Below are positions 56,329-64,000 of a stretch of 64,000 bases of DNA, in pieces; the first letter of the stretch is position 1; each line of letters begins with the position of its first letter. This DNA is from Flagellimonas meishanensis. GTDB lineage: Bacteria > Bacteroidota > Bacteroidia > Flavobacteriales > Flavobacteriaceae. The notes under the pieces are model-generated. The model was given only the letters and a program-made list of their open reading frames with translations, was not told where the DNA came from and did no database searches. The DNA lies in the NCBI RefSeq assembly GCF_019880545.1, contig NZ_JAINVW010000001.1, positions 124,001 to 188,000 on the forward strand, read 5' to 3'. A program made the translations under genes and the position numbers.

Positions 56329-57303
56329 TTATTTATTATAAATTAACCTCCACCTTTGGTTTATTTCGTCGCGCAATTCAAGCACCAGTTTTTTCTTAGA
56401 TATTGAATCAACTTTCCAAACTGTATTAAATCGAATTGGTGAAGAATTGCTTGTGATAAACTTACCAGTATTGCTAGCTCTCCACCCAGCTTTAAATTTG
56501 AGGCCATAAACCTCATATTCTAAAGAATCCCTGGTAATATTAATCCATGACATTTTGTTTATTGGGGCAGCAGGAGTTGATGAGCCAATAGGTTCTAATT
56601 TCGAAAACGTCCACAGACCAAGGATTTCTTTTGAAACTTCATTAGGCTTCTCTAACTCAAAGGTGAATCGATTAATACTTGATTCAAAATATGAAGCAAA
56701 TACTTTTTCATCAACAATTGAATCTATAAGAATTGGAATTGGATCAAAATGGGTAATGATCATCAAGGGATAGCCATTTAATTTTGCAGACCCCCATTTT
56801 CTAACAGCGAAATTACCAGATTTTTGGTTGAGTTCTATAAGAGCAGAATCGTTAACGAAGTCCCAGATAATCGATTCTGAATTTACACTATTAAAGCGAT
56901 AAACTTTGTTCATGGGATTCCATACTTGTTGTCCAGAACTGTAAGGTAATTTCTTGCAAATTATTGAGGTTTTTTTAGTAGAATCTCTGGATTTAAGAAT
57001 TAGACTATCACCGTTTACAGAATCCAAGTCCAAAATATACCTATCACCCAGCTTACAGATTTTATCATCTCTTATGAGGTTATAGGTATAGTGTTGATTG
57101 GCAATACCGTAATCTTGATTACCTAAAATGTATTCGTTTATACTATCATTTTTGAAATCAAATATGGCTGCTGAAATAGGTTCAAATTCGAAATTACCTG
57201 ACTCATCCAGACCATAGCAATAAATCCATGAGCCTTCAATTTGTTTTTTGCTTGTGCAGGCGACAAAGCAAATCATCATAATTAGTGCAGGAAAGTATTT
57301 CAT
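56329..57303 (-). CDS. AT-rich lipoprotein of unknown function
   Basis: A 324-residue lipoprotein (lipobox MICFVAC, Cys about 16) beginning MKYFPALIMM. The ATG at 57303 is preferred to 57342, which would read through the flanking repeat. Two similar halves are suggested by recurring segments beginning QIEGSWIYC and KEILGLWTFS, each followed by beta-rich sequence with IT/DSLE patterns, like lipocalin-type repeats. No family is recognised. Base composition is visibly AT-rich compared with neighbours, and inverted repeats bound it within 3-5 bp, signs of transfer as a unit. Confidence 0.75.
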   Translation of the reverse strand: MKYFPALIMMICFVACTSKKQIEGSWIYCYGLDESGNFEFEPISAAIFDFKNDSINEYILGNQDYGIANQHYTYNLIRDDKICKLGDRYILDLDSVNGDSLILKSRDSTKKTSIICKKLPYSSGQQVWNPMNKVYRFNSVNSESIIWDFVNDSALIELNQKSGNFAVRKWGSAKLNGYPLMIITHFDPIPILIDSIVDEKVFASYFESSINRFTFELEKPNEVSKEILGLWTFSKLEPIGSSTPAAPINKMSWINITRDSLEYEVYGLKFKAGWRASNTGKFITSNSSPIRFNTVWKVDSISKKKLVLELRDEINQRWRLIYNK

Positions 57304-57308
57304 TAAAT

Positions 57309-57373
57309 TACAGGTAACGTTTAAGATATAGCTCCGTTTCAATGGGCCATATCGCCCGATACGTGAAGTTACC
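57309..57373. repeat. palindromic right border of the AT-rich lipoprotein gene
   Basis: TACAGGTAAC (57309-57318) is the inverted copy of 56316-56325. GGTAAC (57313-57318) also pairs with GTTACC (57368-57373), and inside them CGT/ACG and GGGC/GCCC can pair, so a roughly 61-nt folded element forms with AAC and GTT at its ends, a layout similar to attC sites though not matching their core consensus. Confidence 0.6.
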
Positions 57374-57501
57374 GATTTTCAACTTAAAAATCCAGATGCA
57401 CTTGATGAACACAAGAGATGAATTGATCCGTTTCAACCACCCCTGACATACCCTTGTCATAAACCGAGAATACTTTTGGGCAAATCTTAAAAGTTAACAT
57501 C

Positions 57502-57960
57502 ATGACAAACACCAAAAAAGGAGAATTGACCATTGTTGGCATTGCCGCCCGAACTTCAAACAACGCTGGAAAAGCGGAAAGGGACATCCCAAAATTGTGG
57601 GATAAATTCATGGCTGAGAATACCCTCAACCGTATCCCAAACAAAGTGGACCATACCATTTATGCCATTTACACGGATTACGAAGGGGACCATACCCAAC
57701 CCTATACTATCGTTATTGGTTGCAATGTGTCCAGTTTGGACAATATCCCCGAGGATATGACCGTAAAAATCGTACCCGAGTCCAACTACACCCAGTTCAT
57801 CGCCAAAGGCGACTTGACCAAGGATGCCGTCATCAACACCTGGATGGAGATTTGGAATACCGATTTAAACCGCACCTTTACCACGGACATGGAGATTTAT
57901 GGAGAAAAAGCCATGAACCCCACTAGCGGTGAAGCCGAGATTTTGGTGGCAACCGCATAG
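57502..57960 (+). CDS. GyrI-like / AraC effector-binding domain protein
   Basis: A 152-residue stand-alone effector-binding domain of the GyrI-like type (GELTIVGIAARTSNNAGKAE; KVDHTIYAIYTDYEGDHTQP; YTIVIGCNVSSLDNIP; FTTDMEIYGEKAMNP). These bind small hydrophobic molecules and often accompany HTH or WYL regulators. It is 198 bp from the AT-rich gene, with a TACTTTTG -7-like box at 57471-57478 (spacing to the nearest TTG is short). No DNA-binding domain is present. Confidence 0.88.
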   Translation: MTNTKKGELTIVGIAARTSNNAGKAERDIPKLWDKFMAENTLNRIPNKVDHTIYAIYTDYEGDHTQPYTIVIGCNVSSLDNIPEDMTVKIVPESNYTQFIAKGDLTKDAVINTWMEIWNTDLNRTFTTDMEIYGEKAMNPTSGEAEILVATA

Positions 57961-57967
57961 GAATAAC

Positions 57968-58024
57968 TGCTATCCTGCCAACTGGGTTTTGCACAGGCCA
58001 TTGCCATTAGATGGCAGGATAGCA
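57968..58024. repeat. 13-bp perfect inverted repeat
   Basis: TGCTATCCTGCCA (57968-57980) and TGGCAGGATAGCA (58012-58024) are exact reverse complements separated by 31 nt. The element lies 8 bp after the GyrI-like gene and before the mannosyltransferase start. It has no T-run, so a classical terminator is doubtful. Confidence 0.6.
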
Positions 58025-58078
58025 CTCCCAATTCAATATTATTTATATTTATTGCCGACCAAAGAAGTGTCGTTGGCA

Positions 58079-59455
58079 ATGCCCCATAAAATCATAACGT
58101 TCGGGAAACTCCATAAATACCCTTTGCTTTTTGCATTGGGCAGTGTCCTCTTTTATTGGGGTTTTGGTTACGATTTAAATCGCGCCGACTTCATAAAACT
58201 CCTCATGCTCTACGCAGGAGCATTCTATTTTTATTATAAACTTATACAACTTCAACATTGGAACTTCAACTTTCTTTTGATTGTCGGGGTCTTCTTTCGA
58301 TTGATTTTTTTCCTTGCGGAGCCTAACCTTTCCCAAGATTTCTATCGGTTCATCTGGGATGGGGAACTAATCAAAAACGGAATCAATCCCTATCTGTTCA
58401 CGCCAAACGAAATCCTGGCACAAAACCAACCCATCTTTCCGAATGCGCAAAACCTGGTTGATGGTATGGGAGCACTGAGTGCCAAACACTACAGCAATTA
58501 TCCACCCGTAAACCAAGCCATATTTGCCTTGGCTTCCCTAATAAGTGGTGGAAACCTGCTGGGTTCCATGATCGTTATGCGGGCGACGATAATCTTGGCC
58601 GATATCGGCATACTCTATTTTGGTAAAAAACTACTGGTATTCCTGGACCAACCCGCCCACAAGGTTTTTTGGTATTTCCTAAACCCATTGGTCATCATCG
58701 AACTGACTGGAAACCTCCATTTTGAAGGGGTAATGCTCTTTTTCTTCATATGGTCCCTATACTTAATATCCAAAAACAAATGGCTTTGGGCAGCTCCTGT
58801 ATATGCCATTTCCATTATGATAAAGCTCATCCCCCTCTTGTTTTTGCCCATTTTCCTTAAGTTTTTTGGGATGAAAAGAAGCCTGCTCTTTTATGTTTCC
58901 GTTTGGGTTGGCTGTATTCTCCTGCTGCTTCCTTTTTATGCATCAACCTTTATTGACCATTATTCCGAAACCGTGGGGTTGTGGTTTTCCAATTTCGAGT
59001 TCAATGCCGGCATCTACAATCTTGTCAAAATCATCGCCGTTGCCTTTTTTGAGGCCAAACCCTGGGAGCTGATTGAAGTCTACGGTACCATTGTGATTGG
59101 TTTGACCGCAGCAATTGTCCTACTTATAACCTTTCTTCGAAAGAATGACTCATTGCAAAGTATAATAATCTCTATGCTGCTCGCTTTGAGCGCATACTAT
59201 TTGCTTTCCAGCACCGTGCATCCCTGGTATCTGATATTTCTTTTGGGCCTGGGCATGTTCACCAAGTTTAAATTTCCCGTCCTGTGGTCGTTCTTGGTTA
59301 TTTTGAGTTATCACGCCTACTCCAATCCCGATTATGCTGAAAACCTGTGGCTCCTGGCCATTGAGTATATTTTGATTTTTGGGCTGTTCATTTATGAAAT
59401 CGTGGGTTACGATACCAAAAAGTTATATTTCTTCAAAAATTGGCCCGGCCATTAG
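58079..59455 (+). CDS. GT-C fold glycosyltransferase (mannosyltransferase-like)
   Basis: A 458-residue polytopic protein with about 11-12 helices. An N-terminal extramembrane loop holds LSQDFYRFIWDGELIKNGINPY, the conserved acidic motif of polyprenol-phosphate-sugar-dependent GT-C transferases, and HPWYLIF recurs near the C-terminus. The ATG at 58079 is chosen because the frame before it (from 57929) overlaps the GyrI-like gene and has no membrane-protein character. It probably acts with the GT2 enzymes upstream (51082-53257), the DPM1-like one giving the lipid-linked donor; that link is inferred. Confidence 0.85.
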   Translation: MPHKIITFGKLHKYPLLFALGSVLFYWGFGYDLNRADFIKLLMLYAGAFYFYYKLIQLQHWNFNFLLIVGVFFRLIFFLAEPNLSQDFYRFIWDGELIKNGINPYLFTPNEILAQNQPIFPNAQNLVDGMGALSAKHYSNYPPVNQAIFALASLISGGNLLGSMIVMRATIILADIGILYFGKKLLVFLDQPAHKVFWYFLNPLVIIELTGNLHFEGVMLFFFIWSLYLISKNKWLWAAPVYAISIMIKLIPLLFLPIFLKFFGMKRSLLFYVSVWVGCILLLLPFYASTFIDHYSETVGLWFSNFEFNAGIYNLVKIIAVAFFEAKPWELIEVYGTIVIGLTAAIVLLITFLRKNDSLQSIIISMLLALSAYYLLSSTVHPWYLIFLLGLGMFTKFKFPVLWSFLVILSYHAYSNPDYAENLWLLAIEYILIFGLFIYEIVGYDTKKLYFFKNWPGH

Positions 59456-59462
59456 GCCAATT
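59438..59462 (+). terminator. possible terminator hairpin at the GT-C gene end
   Basis: AATTGGCC (59438-59445) pairs with GGCCAATT (59455-59462) around a 9-nt loop, overlapping the stop codon. It is followed by T-rich but interrupted sequence. The rest of the 204-bp gap to the GNAT gene holds only a 26-codon frame that I do not accept. Confidence 0.4.
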
Positions 59463-59659
59463 GGAATTAATTTGTACTTTTATTCCATTATGAAAGGACA
59501 AGAGTACATAACATTCATCTTGAGCAACTTAGCTCCAGTTCGTCCATTCTCCCCCCGTCGTCGCCCGTAAGGGTGCACTTCATTCATGGAAATAGGTGAG
59601 TCCATTTCCGCAAAACACAGCCGAGTTTTTCATTTTTTTTTTCAGTTTAAACGCTTGCA

Positions 59660-60274
59660 ATGGAAATTGTAATTGCCAACGAATCACATTTTAAGTACGC
59701 CCAGATCATCAGCGACACCATTACCGAGTCGGCCAAGGTACGTGGCACGGGAATCGCGCGCCGAACTCCGGAATACATCATAAAACGGTTACAGAACGGA
59801 AATGCTGTCATTGCATTGGATGGCGAAAAGTTTGCCGGGTTTTGTTATATCGAAGTATGGGGAGACAAAAATTTTGTGGCCAATTCAGGCCTCATAGTCC
59901 ATCCTGATTACAGAAACCAGGGACTTGCCAAAAAGATAAAGAAAGCTGTTTTTGAACTGTCGAGAAAGAAATTTCCAGACGCAAAAATCTTTGGGATCAC
60001 CACCGGCTTGGCCGTAATGAAGATGAACTACGAACTGGGCTACAAACCGGTCACCTTTTCCGAGTTGACCGATGATCCCGAATTCTGGAAAGGCTGCCAA
60101 ACCTGTAAGAATTTCGACATTTTGACCCGTACTGAACGGAAAATGTGCCTTTGCACCGGCATGTTGTACGACCCCCATGCCAAAAAACCCGATCCCCGTA
60201 AAATCAATGGAAAGGCCTTTCAACGCTTGAAAAAAATGAAAGAAAACCTGTTTCTAAAAAAGAAAACAAAATGA
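59660..60274 (+). CDS. GNAT-family N-acetyltransferase with C-terminal Cys motif, arginine operon
   Basis: A 204-residue GNAT. The acyl-CoA loop is NQGLAKK (86-92) after IVHPDYR, with EYRNQG-like order typical of the fold. The C-terminal part has CQTC (Cys146, Cys149) and CLC (Cys163, Cys165), a possible Cys4 zinc site. It overlaps argG by 4 nt and heads the arg operon, so it is a good candidate for the N-acylglutamate-forming step of arginine synthesis (acetyl or succinyl), but this is inferred from context. Confidence 0.85.
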   Translation: MEIVIANESHFKYAQIISDTITESAKVRGTGIARRTPEYIIKRLQNGNAVIALDGEKFAGFCYIEVWGDKNFVANSGLIVHPDYRNQGLAKKIKKAVFELSRKKFPDAKIFGITTGLAVMKMNYELGYKPVTFSELTDDPEFWKGCQTCKNFDILTRTERKMCLCTGMLYDPHAKKPDPRKINGKAFQRLKKMKENLFLKKKTK

Positions 60275-61461
60275 AAAAACTAGTACTGGCATATAGCGGA
60301 GGGTTGGACACATCGTACTGCGCCAAATATCTTTCCCAGGAAAAGGGGTATGAAGTGCATGCGGTGAGTGTGAACACCGGTGGGTTCAGCAAGGCCGAAA
60401 TTGGGGAAATTGAACAAAAGGCCCTGGCGTTGGGTGCATCCTCCTATACTTCCATAGATGCTGTGTCCAATTTCTATGAAAAAGTGGTCAAGTACCTCAT
60501 CTTTGGCAATGTACTGCGGAACAACACCTATCCCCTTTCGGTAAGTGCGGAGCGCATTGTCCAAGCCATTGAAATTGTCAACCATGCCAAAAAAATAGGC
60601 GCAAAATATATTGCCCATGGCAGCACGGGCGCGGGCAACGATCAGGTTAGATTCGATATGATTTTTCAAATTCTGGCACCGGAAATTGAGATCATCACCC
60701 CCATACGGGACAACAAGCTGGCCAGAGAGGCTGAAATTGAATATCTTCAAAAAAATGGGGTGGACTATTCCTGGCAAAAGGCCAAATATTCCATCAATCG
60801 CGGATTATGGGGCACCTCCGTCGGGGGCGATGAAACGCTGACATCCCATTTGTCCCTTCCAGAAAGTTCCTATCCCAGCCCATTGGAAAAAGAAATCCCG
60901 AAGGAACTGAAATTGACCTTTGAAAAAGGGGAACTGGTGGCCTTGGATGGGGAGTCCGATAACCCAGTGGCCAATATTGAAAAACTCTCAGAAATTGCAT
61001 CAAAATATGCGATTGGAAGGGACATTCATGTGGGTGATACCATTATCGGCATAAAGGGCAGGGTCGGTTTTGAAGCAGCGGCCCCTTTGATCATCATCAA
61101 GGCACACCATTTACTGGAAAAGCATACACTGAGCAAATGGCAGCAGTACCAAAAAGAGCAATTGGGCAACTTTTATGGTATGCTCCTGCACGAGGGCAAT
61201 TATTTGGACGAAGTGATGCGGAATATTGAAGCCTTTTTGACCGACACCCAAAAAAATGTTTCGGGTGAGGTTTTCGTCACACTCCATCCTTACCGATTTG
61301 AACTGAACGGGATTTCATCCAAGCACGACCTAATGAACGCTTCCTTCGGAAGTTATGGTGAAATGAACAAAGGTTGGACCGCGGACGAGGCCAAGGGATT
61401 CATCAAAATTTTGGCAAACCCAGGAAAAATTGCAAACCACATAAATCAAGGGAATGATTAA
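60271..61461 (+). CDS. argG: argininosuccinate synthase
   Basis: A 396-residue ArgG that joins citrulline and aspartate with ATP. The PP-loop motif AYSGGLDTSYCAKYL is at the N-terminus; HGSTGAGNDQVRFD and GLWGTSVGGDE are further family motifs. It overlaps the GNAT gene (4 nt) and argC (8 nt). Confidence 0.96.
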   Translation: MKKLVLAYSGGLDTSYCAKYLSQEKGYEVHAVSVNTGGFSKAEIGEIEQKALALGASSYTSIDAVSNFYEKVVKYLIFGNVLRNNTYPLSVSAERIVQAIEIVNHAKKIGAKYIAHGSTGAGNDQVRFDMIFQILAPEIEIITPIRDNKLAREAEIEYLQKNGVDYSWQKAKYSINRGLWGTSVGGDETLTSHLSLPESSYPSPLEKEIPKELKLTFEKGELVALDGESDNPVANIEKLSEIASKYAIGRDIHVGDTIIGIKGRVGFEAAAPLIIIKAHHLLEKHTLSKWQQYQKEQLGNFYGMLLHEGNYLDEVMRNIEAFLTDTQKNVSGEVFVTLHPYRFELNGISSKHDLMNASFGSYGEMNKGWTADEAKGFIKILANPGKIANHINQGND

Positions 61462-62428
61462 AGCAGGAATTATAGGAGGCTCGGGATACACTGGGGGTGA
61501 GTTGATTCGACTACTCCTAAACCACAGTGATGTGGAAATAGATTTTGTATACAGTACGACCAAAGCAGGTGCCAAGATCTCCAACGCGCACCCCGACCTG
61601 CTAAGTGTCACCGATATGGTATTTTCTGGAGAAGTGAATGCCGATGTGGATGTGGTCTTCCTCTGCCTGGGACATGGCAACTCCTCAAAATTCCTTAAGG
61701 AAAATCTCTTCTCGGAAAATACCCTCATCATTGACCTTAGCAATGATTTCAGATTGAGTCAGAACAGCACCTTTTCCAACGAAACATTTGTGTATGGCCT
61801 ACCGGAACTCAACCGAAAAAAAATCCAAAGCTCCAGATTGGTGGCCAATCCCGGTTGCTTTGCCACTGCCATTCAGTTGGCCTTATTGCCATTGGCCAAA
61901 GAAAATTTATTGGACAAGGATATCCATGTCAATGCGGTCACAGGAAGCACGGGAGCCGGGATAAAACCCAGTGAAACATTGCATTTCAGTTGGCGAAACA
62001 ATAATGTATCCTGGTACAAGCCGTTTACCCACCAGCATTTGGGTGAAATTGGTGAAAGTCTGGGATCCTTTGGAAATCAAATAGGCAAATTGTTGTTTCT
62101 GCCCAATAGGGGGAATTTTACAAGGGGGATTCTGGCCACGGCCTATACCCATTTTGAGGGTTCTTTGGAAGAAGCAAGGAAAATTTACGGTGATTTCTAT
62201 TCAACAGCCCTTTTTACGCATGTTTCGGATGAGCCCATACATCTAAAACAGGTGGTGAACACCAACAATTGCCACATACACCTGCACAAGCATGAAGATG
62301 TACTATTGATCACCTCGGCAATAGATAATTTATTGAAAGGTGCCTCGGGGCAGGCCGTCCAGAACATGAATTTAATGTTTGGTTTTGATGAAGGTGAGGG
62401 TTTGAAATTAAAAGCTGGGGTATTTTAA
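61454..62428 (+). CDS. argC: N-acyl-gamma-glutamyl-phosphate reductase
   Basis: A 324-residue ArgC, NADPH-dependent. The dinucleotide loop is GIIGGSGYTGGELIRLL, and the catalytic Cys is in NPGCFATAIQLAL. TGSTGAGIKPSETLHFSWRNNN and the following HQHLGEI contain active-site His. In Bacteroidota the acyl group may be acetyl or succinyl. It overlaps argG by 8 nt. Confidence 0.95.
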   Translation: MIKAGIIGGSGYTGGELIRLLLNHSDVEIDFVYSTTKAGAKISNAHPDLLSVTDMVFSGEVNADVDVVFLCLGHGNSSKFLKENLFSENTLIIDLSNDFRLSQNSTFSNETFVYGLPELNRKKIQSSRLVANPGCFATAIQLALLPLAKENLLDKDIHVNAVTGSTGAGIKPSETLHFSWRNNNVSWYKPFTHQHLGEIGESLGSFGNQIGKLLFLPNRGNFTRGILATAYTHFEGSLEEARKIYGDFYSTALFTHVSDEPIHLKQVVNTNNCHIHLHKHEDVLLITSAIDNLLKGASGQAVQNMNLMFGFDEGEGLKLKAGVF

Positions 62429-62430
62429 GC

Positions 62431-62826
62431 ATGAAGCAGAAAATAATACATATCGCCCTAGTGGTCAAGGACTATGACGAAGCCATTGATTTTTATACCA
62501 AAAAGCTGAATTTCCATTTGTTGGAAGACACAAAATTGGATGAAAACAAGAGGTGGGTTATCGTAGCTCCCCCAGGTAGCACAGAATGTTCTCTTTTATT
62601 GGCCAGGGCATCAAATGAGGAACAGCTTAAAAGTGTGGGCAACCAAACTGGTGGCAGAGTGTTTCTTTTCCTAAATACCGATAATTTTTGGAGGGACTAC
62701 AACGCTATGTTGGAGCAAAAAATAAAATTCGTTCGGGAACCTAAAGAAGAAGACTATGGCACTGTGGCCGTATTTGAAGACCTATATGGCAATTTATGGG
62801 ACTTGATCCAAACCAAAAGACGATAA
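62431..62826 (+). CDS. VOC (glyoxalase-like) family protein
   Basis: A 131-residue protein of two paired beta-alpha-beta-beta-beta units, the vicinal-oxygen-chelate fold (HIALVVKDYDEAIDFYTKKL; GTVAVFEDLYGNLWDLIQ). His7 and the Glu of FEDLYG fit metal ligands. It is 2 nt after argC and 21 nt before proC, so it is inside the arginine/proline operon; whether it serves this pathway is unknown. Confidence 0.86.
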   Translation: MKQKIIHIALVVKDYDEAIDFYTKKLNFHLLEDTKLDENKRWVIVAPPGSTECSLLLARASNEEQLKSVGNQTGGRVFLFLNTDNFWRDYNAMLEQKIKFVREPKEEDYGTVAVFEDLYGNLWDLIQTKRR

Positions 62827-62847
62827 TTCAATACTAAAGAACAAAAA

Positions 62848-63642
62848 ATGAAAATAGCAATCATAGGAGCGGGAAACTTGGGACTGGCCATAGCAAAGGG
62901 CATTTTGCACAGTAATGGGGCCACCACCATGTACCTCACAAAAAGAAACACATCGGAAATCCAAGAGTTTGAAAAGTATGGCAATGTGACTGTCACTTCG
63001 GATAACAGGCTAGCCGTTCAAAACTCTGATATCCTCATTTTTGCCGTGCAGCCGGGCCACTTTGGTTCCATTTTGGAAGAAACCAAGGACCTCCTGGAAG
63101 AAAACCATGTGGTGATAAGCACCATAACCGGTTTCAGCATTTCAAAAATGGAAGAAATTATAGGCTCGGACAAGTTCATCATCCGTAGTATGCCCAATAC
63201 GGCCATTTCGGTAGGTAAATCCATGACCTGTATTTGTAGCAATCAACCAGGGAAAAAGCGCATTGAGCTAGCCAAGGCCATTTTCAACCGTATGGGGCAT
63301 ACCTTGGAAATTCCCGAGGAACAGATGCAGGCGGCCACCGTGATCTGCGCCAGTGGTATCGCCTTTTGGATGCGATTGATACGGGCCACCACCCAAGGTG
63401 CCATTCAATTGGGTTTCGATGCCAAAGAAGCCCAGGAACTGGCCATGCACACCTGTAATGGGGCCGCAAGTCTGTTGATAGAATCGGGGAACCATCCTGA
63501 AGAAGAAATAGATCGGGTAACCACGCCCAGGGGATGCACTATTGAAGGATTGAACGAAATGGAACACCAAGGATTGAGCTCTTCCCTGATCAGGGGCATT
63601 GTCACTTCCTATGAAAAAATAAGCGCCATTAGAAAAGGATGA
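62848..63642 (+). CDS. proC: pyrroline-5-carboxylate reductase
   Basis: A 264-residue ProC, making proline from pyrroline-5-carboxylate. Evidence: the NAD(P) loop IIGAGNLGLAIAKGIL, FAVQPGHF, STITGFSISKMEEI, RSMPNTAISVGKS and the C-terminal VTTPRGCTIEGLNEME. Presence between argC and argD links glutamate-family amino acid synthesis. It is full length. Confidence 0.95.
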   Translation: MKIAIIGAGNLGLAIAKGILHSNGATTMYLTKRNTSEIQEFEKYGNVTVTSDNRLAVQNSDILIFAVQPGHFGSILEETKDLLEENHVVISTITGFSISKMEEIIGSDKFIIRSMPNTAISVGKSMTCICSNQPGKKRIELAKAIFNRMGHTLEIPEEQMQAATVICASGIAFWMRLIRATTQGAIQLGFDAKEAQELAMHTCNGAASLLIESGNHPEEEIDRVTTPRGCTIEGLNEMEHQGLSSSLIRGIVTSYEKISAIRKG

Positions 63643-63720
63643 AATTATCATATTGAACGCATGTGACATATCTCAATTGATCAGCGTACATCACAGTTCG
63701 AAATGACGAAAATCTAAGCA

Positions 63721-64000
63721 ATGAAACTATTTGACGTATATCCACTTTACGATGTAACTCCAGTCACCTCAAAAGGTGTGGAAGTTTGGGATGATAAAGG
63801 CCAAAAATATCTCGACTTCTACGGGGGGCATGCTGTGATCTCCATTGGTCATTCCCATCCGCATTACGTGAAGCGAGTCAAGGATCAACTGGATAAGATG
63901 GCCTTTTACAGCAATTCCATCCAAAATCCACTTCAACAAGAGCTAGCGGAAAAACTTGGGCAAATATCTGGATGTGGTGATTACGCCCTTTTCATGTGCA
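63721..64000 (+). CDS. argD: acetyl/succinylornithine aminotransferase (partial)
   Basis: The first 93 codons of a class III aminotransferase, cut by the right edge. MKLFDVYPLYDVTPVTSKGV, LDFYGGHAVISIGHSHPHYV and the following FYSNSIQNPLQQELAEKL are typical of ArgD. The lysine of the PLP site lies beyond the edge. It continues the arginine operon 78 nt after proC. Confidence 0.88.
   Translation, partial: MKLFDVYPLYDVTPVTSKGVEVWDDKGQKYLDFYGGHAVISIGHSHPHYVKRVKDQLDKMAFYSNSIQNPLQQELAEKLGQISGCGDYALFMC

Noticed and set aside
57313-57373. True integron attC site
   Set aside because: AAC and GTT end triplets and folding fit, but the RYYYAAC/GTTRRRY core consensus does not, and no integrase gene is in the window; kept only as a cassette-like element.
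57929-58078. 50-residue N-terminal extension of the GT-C enzyme
   Set aside because: It overlaps the GyrI-like gene and the inverted repeat, and its composition is unlike a transferase N-terminus.
59491-59571. 26-codon frame (MKGQEYITFI...) in the gap before the GNAT gene
   Set aside because: Too short, no promoter or terminator pair and no membrane or signal character; unlike the 33-codon gene at 40835.

Overview
The window comes from a member of the Bacteroidota, most likely a marine Flavobacteriaceae of moderate GC. The evidence is a set of lineage-specific families (a HYC_CC_PP protein, a GYDIA-type GHMP kinase, class II HMG-CoA reductase, paired rSAM/selenodomain-associated transferases), the near absence of Shine-Dalgarno sequences, flavobacterial promoter elements of the form TTG-N18/19-TAnnTTTG, and synteny such as purH-mreBCD-mrdA-rodA and coaX-OMP-TPR-lptC-CNNM-ppiD. 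Calls rest on motif reading and family knowledge; no database search was run.

Layout. 1-3.7 kb (minus strand): a metal-handling locus with an HMA/MauE membrane protein cut by the left edge, a secreted HMA protein, a TonB-dependent receptor and a HYC_CC_PP protein. 3.8-6.7 kb: a macroglobulin-like protein with a TonB-plug-like tail and a free methionine-R-sulfoxide reductase-like GAF protein. 6.8-14 kb: purH and the rod-shape operon mreB-mreC-mreD-mrdA-rodA. 14-17 kb (minus): an anchored NUC1-type nuclease and the tail-specific protease. 17.3-22 kb: surE, a small membrane protein, lpxB, an NlpC/P60 lipoprotein and comEC. 22-25.8 kb (minus): a peptide-use pair, POT transporter and DPP-IV. 26-29 kb: HMG-CoA reductase, GYDIA kinase and a lipoprotein with a complete subclass B1 metallo-beta-lactamase signature. 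29-36.8 kb (minus): envelope biogenesis genes from ppiD to coaX, then tRNA-Phe on the plus strand.

37-48 kb is more accessory: a serine hydrolase with a membrane-bound AraC-type regulator, two very small proteins, a GH32 lipoprotein, an arsenosugar-type glycosyltransferase group with purine nucleoside phosphorylase and DUF547, and a GH113-like/LysM pair. 48-53 kb holds an FAD oxidoreductase, a polytopic 4Fe-4S protein and two GT2 glycosyltransferases. 53-58 kb holds an esterase with a CadC-like regulator, a WYL regulator, an AT-rich lipoprotein gene tightly bounded by inverted repeats, and a GyrI-like protein. A GT-C mannosyltransferase-like protein follows. 59.6-64 kb is an arginine/proline operon (GNAT, argG, argC, VOC protein, proC, argD cut by the right edge).

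The most interesting points are the chromosomal B1-type metallo-beta-lactamase coupled to mevalonate genes, the cassette-like AT-rich lipoprotein gene with palindromic flanks, the nucleoside phosphorylase with Asp at a base-specificity position beside arsenosugar-type transferases, and a self-contained transcription unit for a 33-residue membrane peptide.
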